DNA of 64,000 nucleotides from NCBI RefSeq assembly GCF_001908105.1, contig NZ_MKGQ01000002.1:124001-188000 (forward strand). The letters are read 5' to 3'. A model generated the notes under the pieces. The model was given only the letters and a program-made list of their open reading frames with translations. It was not told the DNA's origin and made no database searches. Position numbers and translations under genes: made by a program. The DNA comes from Xenorhabdus eapokensis. Lineage in GTDB: Bacteria > Pseudomonadota > Gammaproteobacteria > Enterobacterales > Enterobacteriaceae. Shown piece after piece: positions 40,219 through 47,657 of the stretch (positions within the stretch are counted from its first letter, which is position 1; each line of letters begins with the position of its first letter).

Positions 40219-41016
40219 CTAAAACCAGATTCTATATAGTGTTCTTTTCGAGTTTTTTGGGAAAAATGTTCTGGAATGTAAATAGAGATAATTGCTAAAT
40301 ATAATACATTGATTTTCTTTTAGTTTAAAGAAGATTTGATTTTCTTTTTGATGTATTAGATAATTTATATCTTTAAGCATTTCATAGATTTCTTGAGTGC
40401 ATTTGAATTCATTAATTAATGGTGAAAATGATATCCCTATGTTTTCTTTTATTTTTAAAAAAATGTTCTTTGTAAACTCATTATTTTTTTTAATGCAAGT
40501 GATACAGTCATTATGGAATAATAAATCCACCTTGTCACCATATTTCTCTATAAGTAATTTGTAAATTAATTTAGAATTAACTAATATATTGTCTCCCCCA
40601 AATTCAGAGTTTTCTTTACAATAAAGAGCAAGGATATTGGGTTGAATTTTTTCATGACCCTCATCAGTATGTACTGGTTGGGAATAATGAGATTCAAAAA
40701 ACCACTGTGGATTTTCAATGGCAGTTATTATTTCATATTTATTGTTATACTTATTTTTATTGTTAATGGTTTTTCCTAAAACACTCTCAAGTAGAATAAT
40801 TATTTCATCTATTTTTTCTTCTGTATCAAATTCGGTAAGATATATAGTGCCGTTAAAATAGATATTGTTAAATATTTCTTTCTTATTTTCTAGAGTGATT
40901 TTTTCTTTTTCTATCTTTTTTGTAAAATTTATTCCACTGCTTTTCCTTATATTATATTCTTTTGAGTTTATTGTTTTTTTAATTTCTTCAAATAAGTTTA
41001 ATTTATTGTATATCAT
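40219..41016 (-). CDS. TauD/clavaminate synthase-like 2-oxoglutarate oxygenase
   Basis: A 265-residue Fe(II)/2-oxoglutarate enzyme of the TauD type. The triad is His116-x-Asp118 in QPVHTDEGH and His247 in YLHSRTFF; Arg258 (SKRTLYRIWF) would bind 2-oxoglutarate. The middle section (PNILALYCKENSEFGGDNILVNS) is typical of TauD-like hydroxylases acting on amino acids or peptides. AGAGG precedes the ATG; 13 bases from the gene upstream. Its likely job is hydroxylation of the peptide or a derived small molecule. Confidence 0.85.
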   Translation of the reverse strand: MIYNKLNLFEEIKKTINSKEYNIRKSSGINFTKKIEKEKITLENKKEIFNNIYFNGTIYLTEFDTEEKIDEIIILLESVLGKTINNKNKYNNKYEIITAIENPQWFFESHYSQPVHTDEGHEKIQPNILALYCKENSEFGGDNILVNSKLIYKLLIEKYGDKVDLLFHNDCITCIKKNNEFTKNIFLKIKENIGISFSPLINEFKCTQEIYEMLKDINYLIHQKENQIFFKLKENQCIIFSNYLYLHSRTFFPKNSKRTLYRIWF

Positions 41017-41029
41017 TTTATCCTCTCTT

Positions 41030-41815
41030 TTAATTTATTATTTTTTTTGATTTTTCAAAAATGTACTTTGAACGTGTTGAGAAAAAATAAATATTTTTTT
41101 CTATTGCAATTGAAAATTTTTTACATAAATTTATTATTCTATCGGTTGAACCATGATAATTTGAAAATGAATTTTCATTAAAGAAATTTTTTCTGAACAT
41201 AAGTATTTCTATGCCAACAATATAACTATGAAATAACGTATATAAAGGGAATTTGTTATCATGAAAAACAGATTTTACTCCTTCTACTTCTATTGTTATA
41301 AATTTAGTATCATTTTCCATATGGAAGTGTACTATATCATCAATGAATAGAATCATATGTATTAGCTGATGAAAGATTAGCTCTAAAAAATCTTGATAAT
41401 TGAAATTATCCTTAAAATCAATAAATGTAAGACCAATGGTGTCTTGTGTAGTTCCATTTGTATATGAAAAAAGTTTGTTTATTACTATTATTTTTATAAT
41501 TCTATTTATTAATTTGTATATTTGTTCGTTTTTAGATAAAATATTTAACCATTTATAAAATGTGTTGTCTTTTATCATTTTATCAATTTTTTTTGAATTA
41601 TTAGAGAATTTGTTTTTTAGTGAAATAAGATAGTCATAGCAAAATGGAAATCCTCCTTCATAAGATGTTATTAATGGTGTGTTTTTATCTGGTATATCAG
41701 AAAAAACAGAATTTTCTTTTAAAAACTCATCATAATTATAAAATGAGAGATCATAAGAATTTATTGCTTTACTTATAGAGTCTGTAATAGAATTATACCC
41801 AAGAATATAGTACAT
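41030..41815 (-). CDS. HExxH-type peptide modification protein with variant HQLIH motif
   Basis: A 261-residue protein that resembles the HExxH domain proteins found in RiPP clusters, now known as 2-oxoglutarate-dependent beta-hydroxylases. The metal motif is here His149-Gln-Leu-Ile-His153 (FHQLIHMILF), with Gln for Glu. Downstream, HDNKFPLYTLFHSYIVGIEILM (split at His196 as likely third ligand) corresponds to the family block dPRPL-xGVLHG-x. No signal peptide. AGGAGG before the ATG gives strong translation. The altered Glu may change chemistry. The family call is by pattern only. Confidence 0.65.
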   Translation of the reverse strand: MYYILGYNSITDSISKAINSYDLSFYNYDEFLKENSVFSDIPDKNTPLITSYEGGFPFCYDYLISLKNKFSNNSKKIDKMIKDNTFYKWLNILSKNEQIYKLINRIIKIIVINKLFSYTNGTTQDTIGLTFIDFKDNFNYQDFLELIFHQLIHMILFIDDIVHFHMENDTKFITIEVEGVKSVFHDNKFPLYTLFHSYIVGIEILMFRKNFFNENSFSNYHGSTDRIINLCKKFSIAIEKNIYFFSTRSKYIFEKSKKIIN

Positions 41816-41827
41816 TTTTATACCTCC

Positions 41828-42901
41828 TTAAAAGGATTTTAGAATCAGGCTATAGATTATGTTGTTTATTTTTTTATTACCAAGAGAAAATCTAATACTA
41901 TTATTAGTTATTTCTGAATAATTATGAGGAAAAATACTTACTTTTATTCTATGCTTAATTAATTCATGATTAAATTTTGCTATATTGTTTTTGTCTCCTC
42001 TAAAAAACACAAAATTAGCTTGGCTGTTTGAAACGAAAACATTTTCTACATTAGATAATTTATTTATTATTTCATCCCTATATTTTTTTATGTTTTTTAT
42101 GTGCTCTTTATTTATTTTGTTTTTATCTATTATCTCTAGTGCTAACTTAAGTTTTATATCACTTAAAGAATATTGTAGTGAAAATTTATTGATGTATGAA
42201 ACCATATCTCGGTTCGAAATTAAATATCCAAAGCGAAGTCCAGCAAAACCTATTTTAGAAAAACTTCTAAGGATAATGACATTGTCAAAATTTGTTATAA
42301 GTTCCAATGAGGTTGAGTTGTTTTTTGAATAATTAATGTAAGCCTCATCTATAATGATGGGGCATTTGCAATGACTTGCTATTATTTTTAAATCTTCAGT
42401 TTTAAATAATACACCTGTTGGGTTATTAGGATTGTCGATAATGATTATTGGATTTGGATTTTTTTTAGCTGCATCAATGAATTTTAATACATCAATATTG
42501 AGATTAATATCTAAAGGTATTTTATAAACATTTGTTCTACATATTTTAGATAACCGTGTGAACATAAAAAATGAAGGAGATGGAATTATTATCGTTGTTT
42601 TATCGGTAGAAAATGATAGTAAAATAGTTTGGATTATTTCTAAAAGGCCATTACCAAGGAGTATATTGTTATCATAATCAATCTCATGATGTTCACATAA
42701 TTTATTTTTTATAATATTACAATCAATATTTGGGTATCTATTTATATCACTAAGTTTTATTTTTTCATTTTCTTTTTCAAGATGTAAATTTGTTTGATAT
42801 GGTAATTCCATTAGGCTTAAATCATACTTTTCATTAGTTGCTTTAAATTCTGGTATTTCATCGTATGTTTCACGGCGGTAAAAAAAACTTTCTTTTAACA
42901 T
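41828..42901 (-). CDS. PLP-dependent aminotransferase, HisC/CobD-like
   Basis: A 357-residue fold-type I class I/II aminotransferase. The cofactor-binding points are NPNNPTG near residue 157, the pyridine-binding Asp185 (IIDEAYINY) and the Schiff-base Lys216 (RSFSKIGFAGLRFGYLI). Overall it looks like histidinol-phosphate aminotransferase or threonine-phosphate decarboxylase. The ATG at 42901 with GGAA upstream is chosen over a TTG six bases before it. In this pathway it might transaminate an alpha-keto product formed on the peptide C-terminus, or release an amine; that is inference. Confidence 0.87.
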   Translation of the reverse strand: MLKESFFYRRETYDEIPEFKATNEKYDLSLMELPYQTNLHLEKENEKIKLSDINRYPNIDCNIIKNKLCEHHEIDYDNNILLGNGLLEIIQTILLSFSTDKTTIIIPSPSFFMFTRLSKICRTNVYKIPLDINLNIDVLKFIDAAKKNPNPIIIIDNPNNPTGVLFKTEDLKIIASHCKCPIIIDEAYINYSKNNSTSLELITNFDNVIILRSFSKIGFAGLRFGYLISNRDMVSYINKFSLQYSLSDIKLKLALEIIDKNKINKEHIKNIKKYRDEIINKLSNVENVFVSNSQANFVFFRGDKNNIAKFNHELIKHRIKVSIFPHNYSEITNNSIRFSLGNKKINNIIYSLILKSF

Positions 42902-42931
42902 AATCAAAGTTCCATATAAAAAGACAATAAA

Positions 42932-43702
42932 TTAAAGGATTTTTAGTGCTAAACTATTTTTCCAGTTTGAGTAGTCACCAATATCATTTCGCTCTATAAT
43001 TGGAGGAAATGATTTCCTTTTAAATTTAAAATACTCATCTCTAAGATCGCCTTCCAATGAATTATTATATGTAAAAAAAATACATCTTCTTTCCCTTTCT
43101 GAAAAATTGATTTTTGACATATGTAATAGAAACGAACTAAATATGAATATATCTCCAGATCTGGCTTGAACAGGGAGCCAGTTATATTTTTTATATGTAT
43201 TTTCCAATGCTTTTCCTTTATGGTGAGGTATTGTCTTTTTTTTAAATGGGATTTTTGAAATATACAAACAGCCATTACTTATTCTCATATCATCAATAGG
43301 TACCATTATGTTAAACATTTCGTTTTTGATAAATTTAGTAAATGCAAGATGATCTTGATGTGGTTTAAATCCTCCTCCTCCTTTTAATTTAAAATTTATT
43401 TTATCTTTAAATAATATGTATTTCTTTTCTAATATCTCTGATAGTAGAATTGATAATTTATTTTCTATGAAGTTTATAGCATTGTTTTCTTTGTGATCAA
43501 TGAAATTTTCAATCCTATTCAAAATTGTCTTTCCATCAATTATGCTAGATTCATAGTATTTCATGATTTTCCCAGGCTCATCTTTCTTATCATAAAGAAA
43601 TTGAACATAGATATTGAGTGATTTTTTCTCTTTATCGCTAAGGAAATTTTTTATCAGAATATATCCTTTTCTATATAAATCCTTCTTATATTGATTGTTC
43701 AT
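42932..43702 (-). CDS. PhyH-family Fe(II)/2-oxoglutarate oxygenase
   Basis: A 256-residue phytanoyl-CoA dioxygenase-like enzyme. The triad is His115-Gln-Asp117 (FKPHQDHLAF) and His194 (FLLHMSKINF), with the 2-oxoglutarate-binding Arg206 (RERRCIFFTYN). PhyH enzymes in natural-product pathways hydroxylate, desaturate or halogenate small molecules and residues. The HxD motif argues against halogenation. Its start overlaps the glycosyltransferase stop by 4 nt (ATGA). Confidence 0.88.
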   Translation of the reverse strand: MNNQYKKDLYRKGYILIKNFLSDKEKKSLNIYVQFLYDKKDEPGKIMKYYESSIIDGKTILNRIENFIDHKENNAINFIENKLSILLSEILEKKYILFKDKINFKLKGGGGFKPHQDHLAFTKFIKNEMFNIMVPIDDMRISNGCLYISKIPFKKKTIPHHKGKALENTYKKYNWLPVQARSGDIFIFSSFLLHMSKINFSERERRCIFFTYNNSLEGDLRDEYFKFKRKSFPPIIERNDIGDYSNWKNSLALKIL

Positions 43703-44424
43703 ATTTTATATAACTCCTCTTTTTTTATTATGTTACATATTTTTTTGTCTAATTTTTCTCTATTATTATATATAGAATAGATGTCTTTATATTTTATCGA
43801 AGTACACACCCAGTCATCTTTCCTATCAATGGAAATAATTGATATTTTTTTCTTTTTTGCAATAACAGCTACCCATATGTCAGCCATATTTTTTATTGGA
43901 AATGATGACATTGAGAAAGAATAAAGAGATGAATGGTAAGCTAGGGTACCAGTTCCTGGAATATTAACAATAATATCATGATCTAGTGATTTATTAAAAT
44001 GTATTCCTTTTTTATTTTTGTAATATGAAAAAATTGAATTTTTATCAATGATATTACCATGAACACATATAAAAGCGTTTCTTTCATATTTTTCTATTTT
44101 TCCTATGAGTTTTTTCATATAGTCTGGAGGGTATATTAAATCATCATCTAATGTGAATAAATATCCTGTCTTATTCATTAATGGATAAAATTTAGATGCA
44201 TCTCCAAAATCGCCAAATTGATAGCTCATATATATATTTATTTTATCTCTTTTTAAGAATTCAGGAATTTCTTTATAGCCGTTTAAATATACATTTAATT
44301 CATCAACTTGTGGGTATATTGAATGTACAGAAAAAAATAGGTTACACTCCCTTTCTGGTATGCTTGCCATCGATGCGATTTTTAAATCATAATGTTTTAT
44401 TAACATGTTATTTATATTTTCCAT
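43699..44424 (-). CDS. GT-A type glycosyltransferase-like protein
   Basis: A 241-residue protein with a nucleotide-sugar binding pattern: IASMASIPERE at the N-terminus, QVDELNVYLNGYKEIPEFL and the metal-binding triple Asp in TLDDDLIYPPDYM (93-95). This is the usual layout of family-2-like transferases. The start is uncertain: ATG at 44424 (overlapping the MNIO gene by 17 nt) or ATG at 44406. In the pathway it may attach a sugar to the modified peptide; sugar and acceptor are unknown. Confidence 0.75.
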   Translation of the reverse strand: MENINNMLIKHYDLKIASMASIPERECNLFFSVHSIYPQVDELNVYLNGYKEIPEFLKRDKINIYMSYQFGDFGDASKFYPLMNKTGYLFTLDDDLIYPPDYMKKLIGKIEKYERNAFICVHGNIIDKNSIFSYYKNKKGIHFNKSLDHDIIVNIPGTGTLAYHSSLYSFSMSSFPIKNMADIWVAVIAKKKKISIISIDRKDDWVCTSIKYKDIYSIYNNREKLDKKICNIIKKEELYKI

Positions 44425-45235
44425 ATGTTCTTTTATAAATTTCACGTGCAATATTTATTTCATCAATAATAGTTGTGTAATCATCGATATTAGAATCTCT
44501 TTCAATGATTACACCGTAAGTATCTGTCTTTGAAAGAGCAAACTCATATAATTCCCACACCTCTTTCCATATATTATTTGCGTGAGTGTCTACAATCATA
44601 TCGAATTTGTAAGCTCCACCTGCTAGGTGTATTTCAACTATATGATCTAGAGGTAATTTAAGTAAAAAATCCTTTGGATCAAAATTATGATTTATTGAAT
44701 TAATGTATAAGTTATTAATATCTAATAGCATACCACAATCACTATCCCTGATTATATTGCTTATGAAATCTATCTCTGACATATCAGAGCCTGGCATTTC
44801 ATAATAATATGTAATATTTTCAATAATGAAATTTTCGTTTACCTCTGATTTTATTTTTTTGATTTTATCTGTTATTTTGGAACTATTTTCAATAGAAAAT
44901 TGAATGGGCATTAAATGACCAACTTCAATACGTTCATGTCGTGTGGCAGATAAATGATCACTATACCATTTAGGTTTTTTATCCATGATGATCTTTTTTA
45001 ATTTTTCAAGATATTGATTATCTAAAATTTCATCGCTCCCTAATGACATATCGAGGCCATGAAAAACAATAGGAATTTCTTTGCAGCATTTTTCTAGATA
45101 ATAATCTTCTTCATCTAAAAAAAATTTTTCTGAATGTATTTCTAATATATCAATACTTTCAAGGTTTTTTAGGATTTCGGTTGAAAATGATGCTTTATAA
45201 TTAACACCGACACCAATTTTTTCATATTTACCCAT
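44408..45235 (-). CDS. DUF692 multinuclear non-heme iron oxidative enzyme (MNIO)
   Basis: A 275-residue TIM-barrel enzyme of the DUF692 family (relatives: MbnB, TglH, ChrH). The metal-ligand series is complete: IHSEKFF (His34, Glu36), VFHGLDMSLGS (His59), YSDHLS (Asp93, His94), IENITYY (Glu139, Asn140), LLDINNLYINS (Asp172, Asn175), NHNFDP (His183), EIHLAGG (Glu201, His203), DTHAN (Asp216, His218) and a final IIERD (Glu245). Such enzymes oxidise Cys or Asp/Asn residues of RiPP precursors, giving oxazolone-thioamide, thiooxazole, excised carbon or similar products. GAGGT precedes the ATG; 10 bases from the partner gene. Confidence 0.95.
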   Translation of the reverse strand: MGKYEKIGVGVNYKASFSTEILKNLESIDILEIHSEKFFLDEEDYYLEKCCKEIPIVFHGLDMSLGSDEILDNQYLEKLKKIIMDKKPKWYSDHLSATRHERIEVGHLMPIQFSIENSSKITDKIKKIKSEVNENFIIENITYYYEMPGSDMSEIDFISNIIRDSDCGMLLDINNLYINSINHNFDPKDFLLKLPLDHIVEIHLAGGAYKFDMIVDTHANNIWKEVWELYEFALSKTDTYGVIIERDSNIDDYTTIIDEINIAREIYKRTYGKYK

Positions 45236-45245
45236 GAATTATACC

Positions 45246-46094
45246 TCATATATTAAACGATACTAGGTTATTAGATCTAAGGTTTTTGAGAGTAGTTATA
45301 AAGCATTCTTTATCTATATTATATAATTTATTAATTTCTTGATATAATTCAGAAAATGATATGACTTTTTTGCATAAAAATATAATGTGATTAATTATAT
45401 CTCCAATTGATAATGAAATTATTTTTCTTGATTTTTGTTTTTTGTAGAAAAGAATATTTAATTCATTTTTATTTGGTGTTTTTTTTATAGCGTCTTTTGG
45501 TAATTTCTTATCAATTAGTGATAACACAGAAATTATATCTATATTGAATTTCTTTATTCTTATTGTTGAATTAGAAGCTATAAATAGTCTCTCAAGATCA
45601 ATATCATCGATATTGTATTTTAAGTTTTCTTTTGTGTTTGGATTTAAAAGGTTGTTTTGTTGTAAATCGATGAGTAAACTGTTTTTTTCTTTTTCATATA
45701 TGGCTATGTTTTTTAAAATGTTATCTTTTGTTTTGTTTATTATATGCCTACAAAAAAATATGGATTCGATAATTGGGTTTTTTTTTACTTCATTATCGAA
45801 ATCTAGGTTCAGCAAATATTTTTCAAATTCATATTCAAATTGCTCTTTGGCGAGATATTTATATAGATAAGGCAAAGCCATTATTAAACCCTCCATTCTT
45901 TTGTTTTTTTGTAAAATTGATGATTTGACAAACTTATCTCCATTTTTTCTAAAAAAATCAACTAATATATCTTTATTTTCTTGGGATATATAATTTATTT
46001 TCATAAATTTATTAGGGTTTTCATACATCTTTATTGAATATTTAGGGTTTGATATCAATTTAGATAGATAAATGTTTATTTCTTTCATATTCAT
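45246..46094 (-). CDS. MNIO partner protein with HvfC/TglI-like and RRE-like parts
   Basis: A 282-residue Lys/Ile/Asn-rich soluble protein. Residues about 5-95 follow the pattern of MNIO partner proteins (KNKRMEGLIMALPYLYKYL, EYEFEKYLL), as in TglI/HvfC/MbnC. Residues about 225-282 (IGDIINHIIFLCKKVISF, then ELYQEINKLYNIDKE, ending LRSNNLVSFNI) look like a PqqD-type winged helix, the RiPP recognition element that binds leader peptides. It lies between the precursor and the MNIO gene, the usual place for the delivery protein. Starts at 46094 (MNMKEIN) or 46088 (MKEIN). Assignment is by pattern and position. Confidence 0.7.
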   Translation of the reverse strand: MNMKEINIYLSKLISNPKYSIKMYENPNKFMKINYISQENKDILVDFFRKNGDKFVKSSILQKNKRMEGLIMALPYLYKYLAKEQFEYEFEKYLLNLDFDNEVKKNPIIESIFFCRHIINKTKDNILKNIAIYEKEKNSLLIDLQQNNLLNPNTKENLKYNIDDIDLERLFIASNSTIRIKKFNIDIISVLSLIDKKLPKDAIKKTPNKNELNILFYKKQKSRKIISLSIGDIINHIIFLCKKVISFSELYQEINKLYNIDKECFITTLKNLRSNNLVSFNI

Positions 46095-46140
46095 AGTGGA
46101 TTTAATCCTTTATAAATCAATGTTTATAGCCTCTTGTTTG

Positions 46141-46174
46141 AATACTTCCCCCTAACTGGATAGGGGGAAGTATT
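46141..46174 (-). terminator. Perfect hairpin between precursor and enzyme genes (attenuator or processing site)
   Basis: A perfect 14-bp stem (AATACTTCCCCCTA / TAGGGGGAAGTATT) with a 6-nt loop, starting 4 bases after the precursor stop. There is no T run after it, so it is more likely a partial terminator or RNA-stabilising hairpin that keeps precursor levels above enzyme levels, as is common in RiPP operons. Confidence 0.8.
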
Positions 46175-46178
46175 TTAG

Positions 46179-46250
46179 TCATGGGCAACCAACGCTATTG
46201 CAAAGAACTTCAATAGATGATTCGGATTCTTCAATAAATTCAATTTCCAT
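46179..46250 (-). CDS. RiPP precursor peptide of 23 residues
   Basis: A tiny gene not caught by size-limited ORF searches. It begins MEIEFIEESESSIEV (acidic leader, seven Glu) and ends LCNSVGCP, with two Cys (17 and 22) four residues apart. AGGAG lies 8 nt before the ATG, and a hairpin follows the stop. It is the first gene of the operon that encodes the partner protein and the MNIO. A short acidic leader plus a Cys-containing C-terminal core is what these enzymes act on. It has no signal peptide. The leader strand EIEFIE could pair with the RRE. No close match to known MNIO precursors is recognised. Confidence 0.85.
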   Translation of the reverse strand: MEIEFIEESESSIEVLCNSVGCP

Positions 46251-46301
46251 TATAAAACTCCTATTTACTGTTTATCTTTTACGTGAATATATCATTTTAT
46301 A

Positions 46302-46315
46302 TAGTTAGCTAACTA
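46302..46315. promoter_or_regulatory. Palindrome in the precursor promoter region
   Basis: TAGTTAGCTAACTA is a perfect 14-bp palindrome, 52 bases upstream of the precursor start. A binding site for a dimeric regulator is possible; no regulator gene is seen in the cluster. Confidence 0.4.
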
Positions 46316-46438
46316 AATTGATTTTTAACTTTGACTGTTATTAAGTCAATAGTTTTTTTTTACTATTGATAAAAATGGGATCTATATCAAAAACAATTTA
46401 AGTACATATTGATATGTAAGAATTAATTGTCGATTGTT

Positions 46439-46558
46439 GTTTATGTTTATGTTTATGTTTATGTTTATGTTTATGTTTATGTTTATGTTTATGTTTATGT
46501 TTATGTTTATGTTTATGTTTATGTTTATGTTTATGTTTATGTTTATGTTTATGTTTAT
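46439..46558. repeat. Hexanucleotide tandem repeat, 20 perfect copies
   Basis: The unit GTTTAT (ATAAAC on the operon strand) is repeated 20 times without error, plus a partial copy. It lies about 190 bases upstream of the precursor gene, in an 800-bp stretch that otherwise has no gene. Perfect microsatellites of this length change copy number by slippage. Confidence 0.97.
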
Positions 46559-46943
46559 GTTTTAAAAATGCTTTTTTAAAAAGTAGATGATATTTTTTTT
46601 ATCTGAGAAAATCCTGTTTTAGCTTATGGTAAATAAAATAACGTTTTTCATATCATAACTTATTAAAAACAATATAAATATAATATTATTGATTTATTGC
46701 GGTTATGAACAATAAACTCAAGATTCTGGTATGAGTATAAGTGCCGATAAGACGGAGAATGCTCGAATAACTTGGATGCTGCTCAATCAGAAGTTGGTTT
46801 ATGAACATTATCTTAATTTGGATTTAAATTAGGATAAGTTTATGTTGGGTTTATTTTTTTTTATTTTAATAAATTAATTTCTCATGATAAATAATTATGA
46901 ATCAATGTCAATAAGGAATAATTTAGAGATTGTTAGTCAGGTT
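46559..46943. other. Non-coding stretch between the RiPP operon and the secreted peptide gene
   Basis: AT-rich. One 33-codon plus-strand frame (46731-46832) has a slightly higher GC than its surroundings but no clear ribosome site, so it is not called. No promoter elements can be assigned with confidence. Confidence 0.3.
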
Positions 46944-46998
46944 ATATATACCCGCCATTATTAGGGCACTAATGCCTTCAATAATGACGGGTATATAT
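46944..46998. terminator. Long hairpin after the secreted-peptide gene
   Basis: Two 19-base arms (46944-46962 and 46980-46998) match at 18 positions and surround a 17-nt loop that itself can pair partly. It lies 54 bases downstream of the 47053-47253 gene and fits a terminator; it could also be a small palindromic repeat element. Confidence 0.6.
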
Positions 46999-47052
46999 CT
47001 AGGGCTGGAACTTACAACCTATTGAGAACACTGTTCTTCAATATAGTTTAAG

Positions 47053-47253
47053 TTATATCTGGTGCATACATTCGCTATATACCTCTTTAAGGCAAAATTG
47101 GTATTTTTTATGATGTTTAATATGCTTGGCACATATAGTACGTGCGCGTTCTTGGCATTTTTCAGATTTATCATTCAATTTTGCTTCTGTTGCAAATGTA
47201 TTCCAGGATATTAATAGCAGAATAGCTGTGCATAGAGTAAGTGAAGTCTTCAT
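47053..47253 (-). CDS. Small secreted four-cysteine protein, unknown
   Basis: A 66-residue protein with a clear signal peptide (MKTSLTLCTAILLLISWNTFA) and a basic mature part of about 42 residues. Its four cysteines form twin CX7C motifs (CQERARTIC and CLKEVYSEC) joined by a Lys/His-rich linker (KHIKHHKKYQF). This suggests a helical hairpin with two disulfides in the periplasm or outside. AGAGG precedes the ATG. It lies just beyond the RiPP operon on the same strand but is separated from it by 800 bases, so a link is only possible. Could be a bacteriocin-like or metal-binding peptide. Confidence 0.7.
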   Translation of the reverse strand: MKTSLTLCTAILLLISWNTFATEAKLNDKSEKCQERARTICAKHIKHHKKYQFCLKEVYSECMHQI

Positions 47254-47657
47254 CTTGTAACCTCTATATAAATTTTAATATTTTCAATGTCTTTACTCTG
47301 TATCAGAATAAAAACATATTTATCATAAATTCTCTTGGTTGAAATTCCAATCTATTTAGTGTTTTTCTAAGGCTTGATTTATGAATTATTTATTTAATGG
47401 ATTGATTTTATAAGTGATATTGTTATTTTTTTAGCGAGAAAATTTAATTAGCAGAGGTAATAATTAGTCGCCTGATTTAATATGAGTAATACTATTCAAT
47501 TTTAATGATGGGGATACTACTCTCGGTGCCAGATAAACTGAATGTTTAAATTTTTTTACCAGTATGTCACTATAAAAAACGGGAAGACTATAATTTCATG
47601 GAATGGGCAATTGTTTAAAATTTAAACCAAAAACTAGTTAAAGGAAAAGGATATAAC
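47254..47657. other. Non-coding region upstream of the cupin gene
   Basis: Nothing coding is seen. A near-perfect palindrome, GTTTAAA-A-TTTAAAC at 47613-47627, lies 30 bases before the cupin start and could be an operator. Confidence 0.4.

Noticed and set aside
46439..46558. Hexanucleotide repeat read as a CRISPR-like array
   Set aside because: There are no spacers; it is a simple uninterrupted microsatellite.
46731..46832. 33-codon plus-strand ORF upstream of the RiPP operon
   Set aside because: No ribosome-binding site, no recognisable family and too short to support; may be a fossil.
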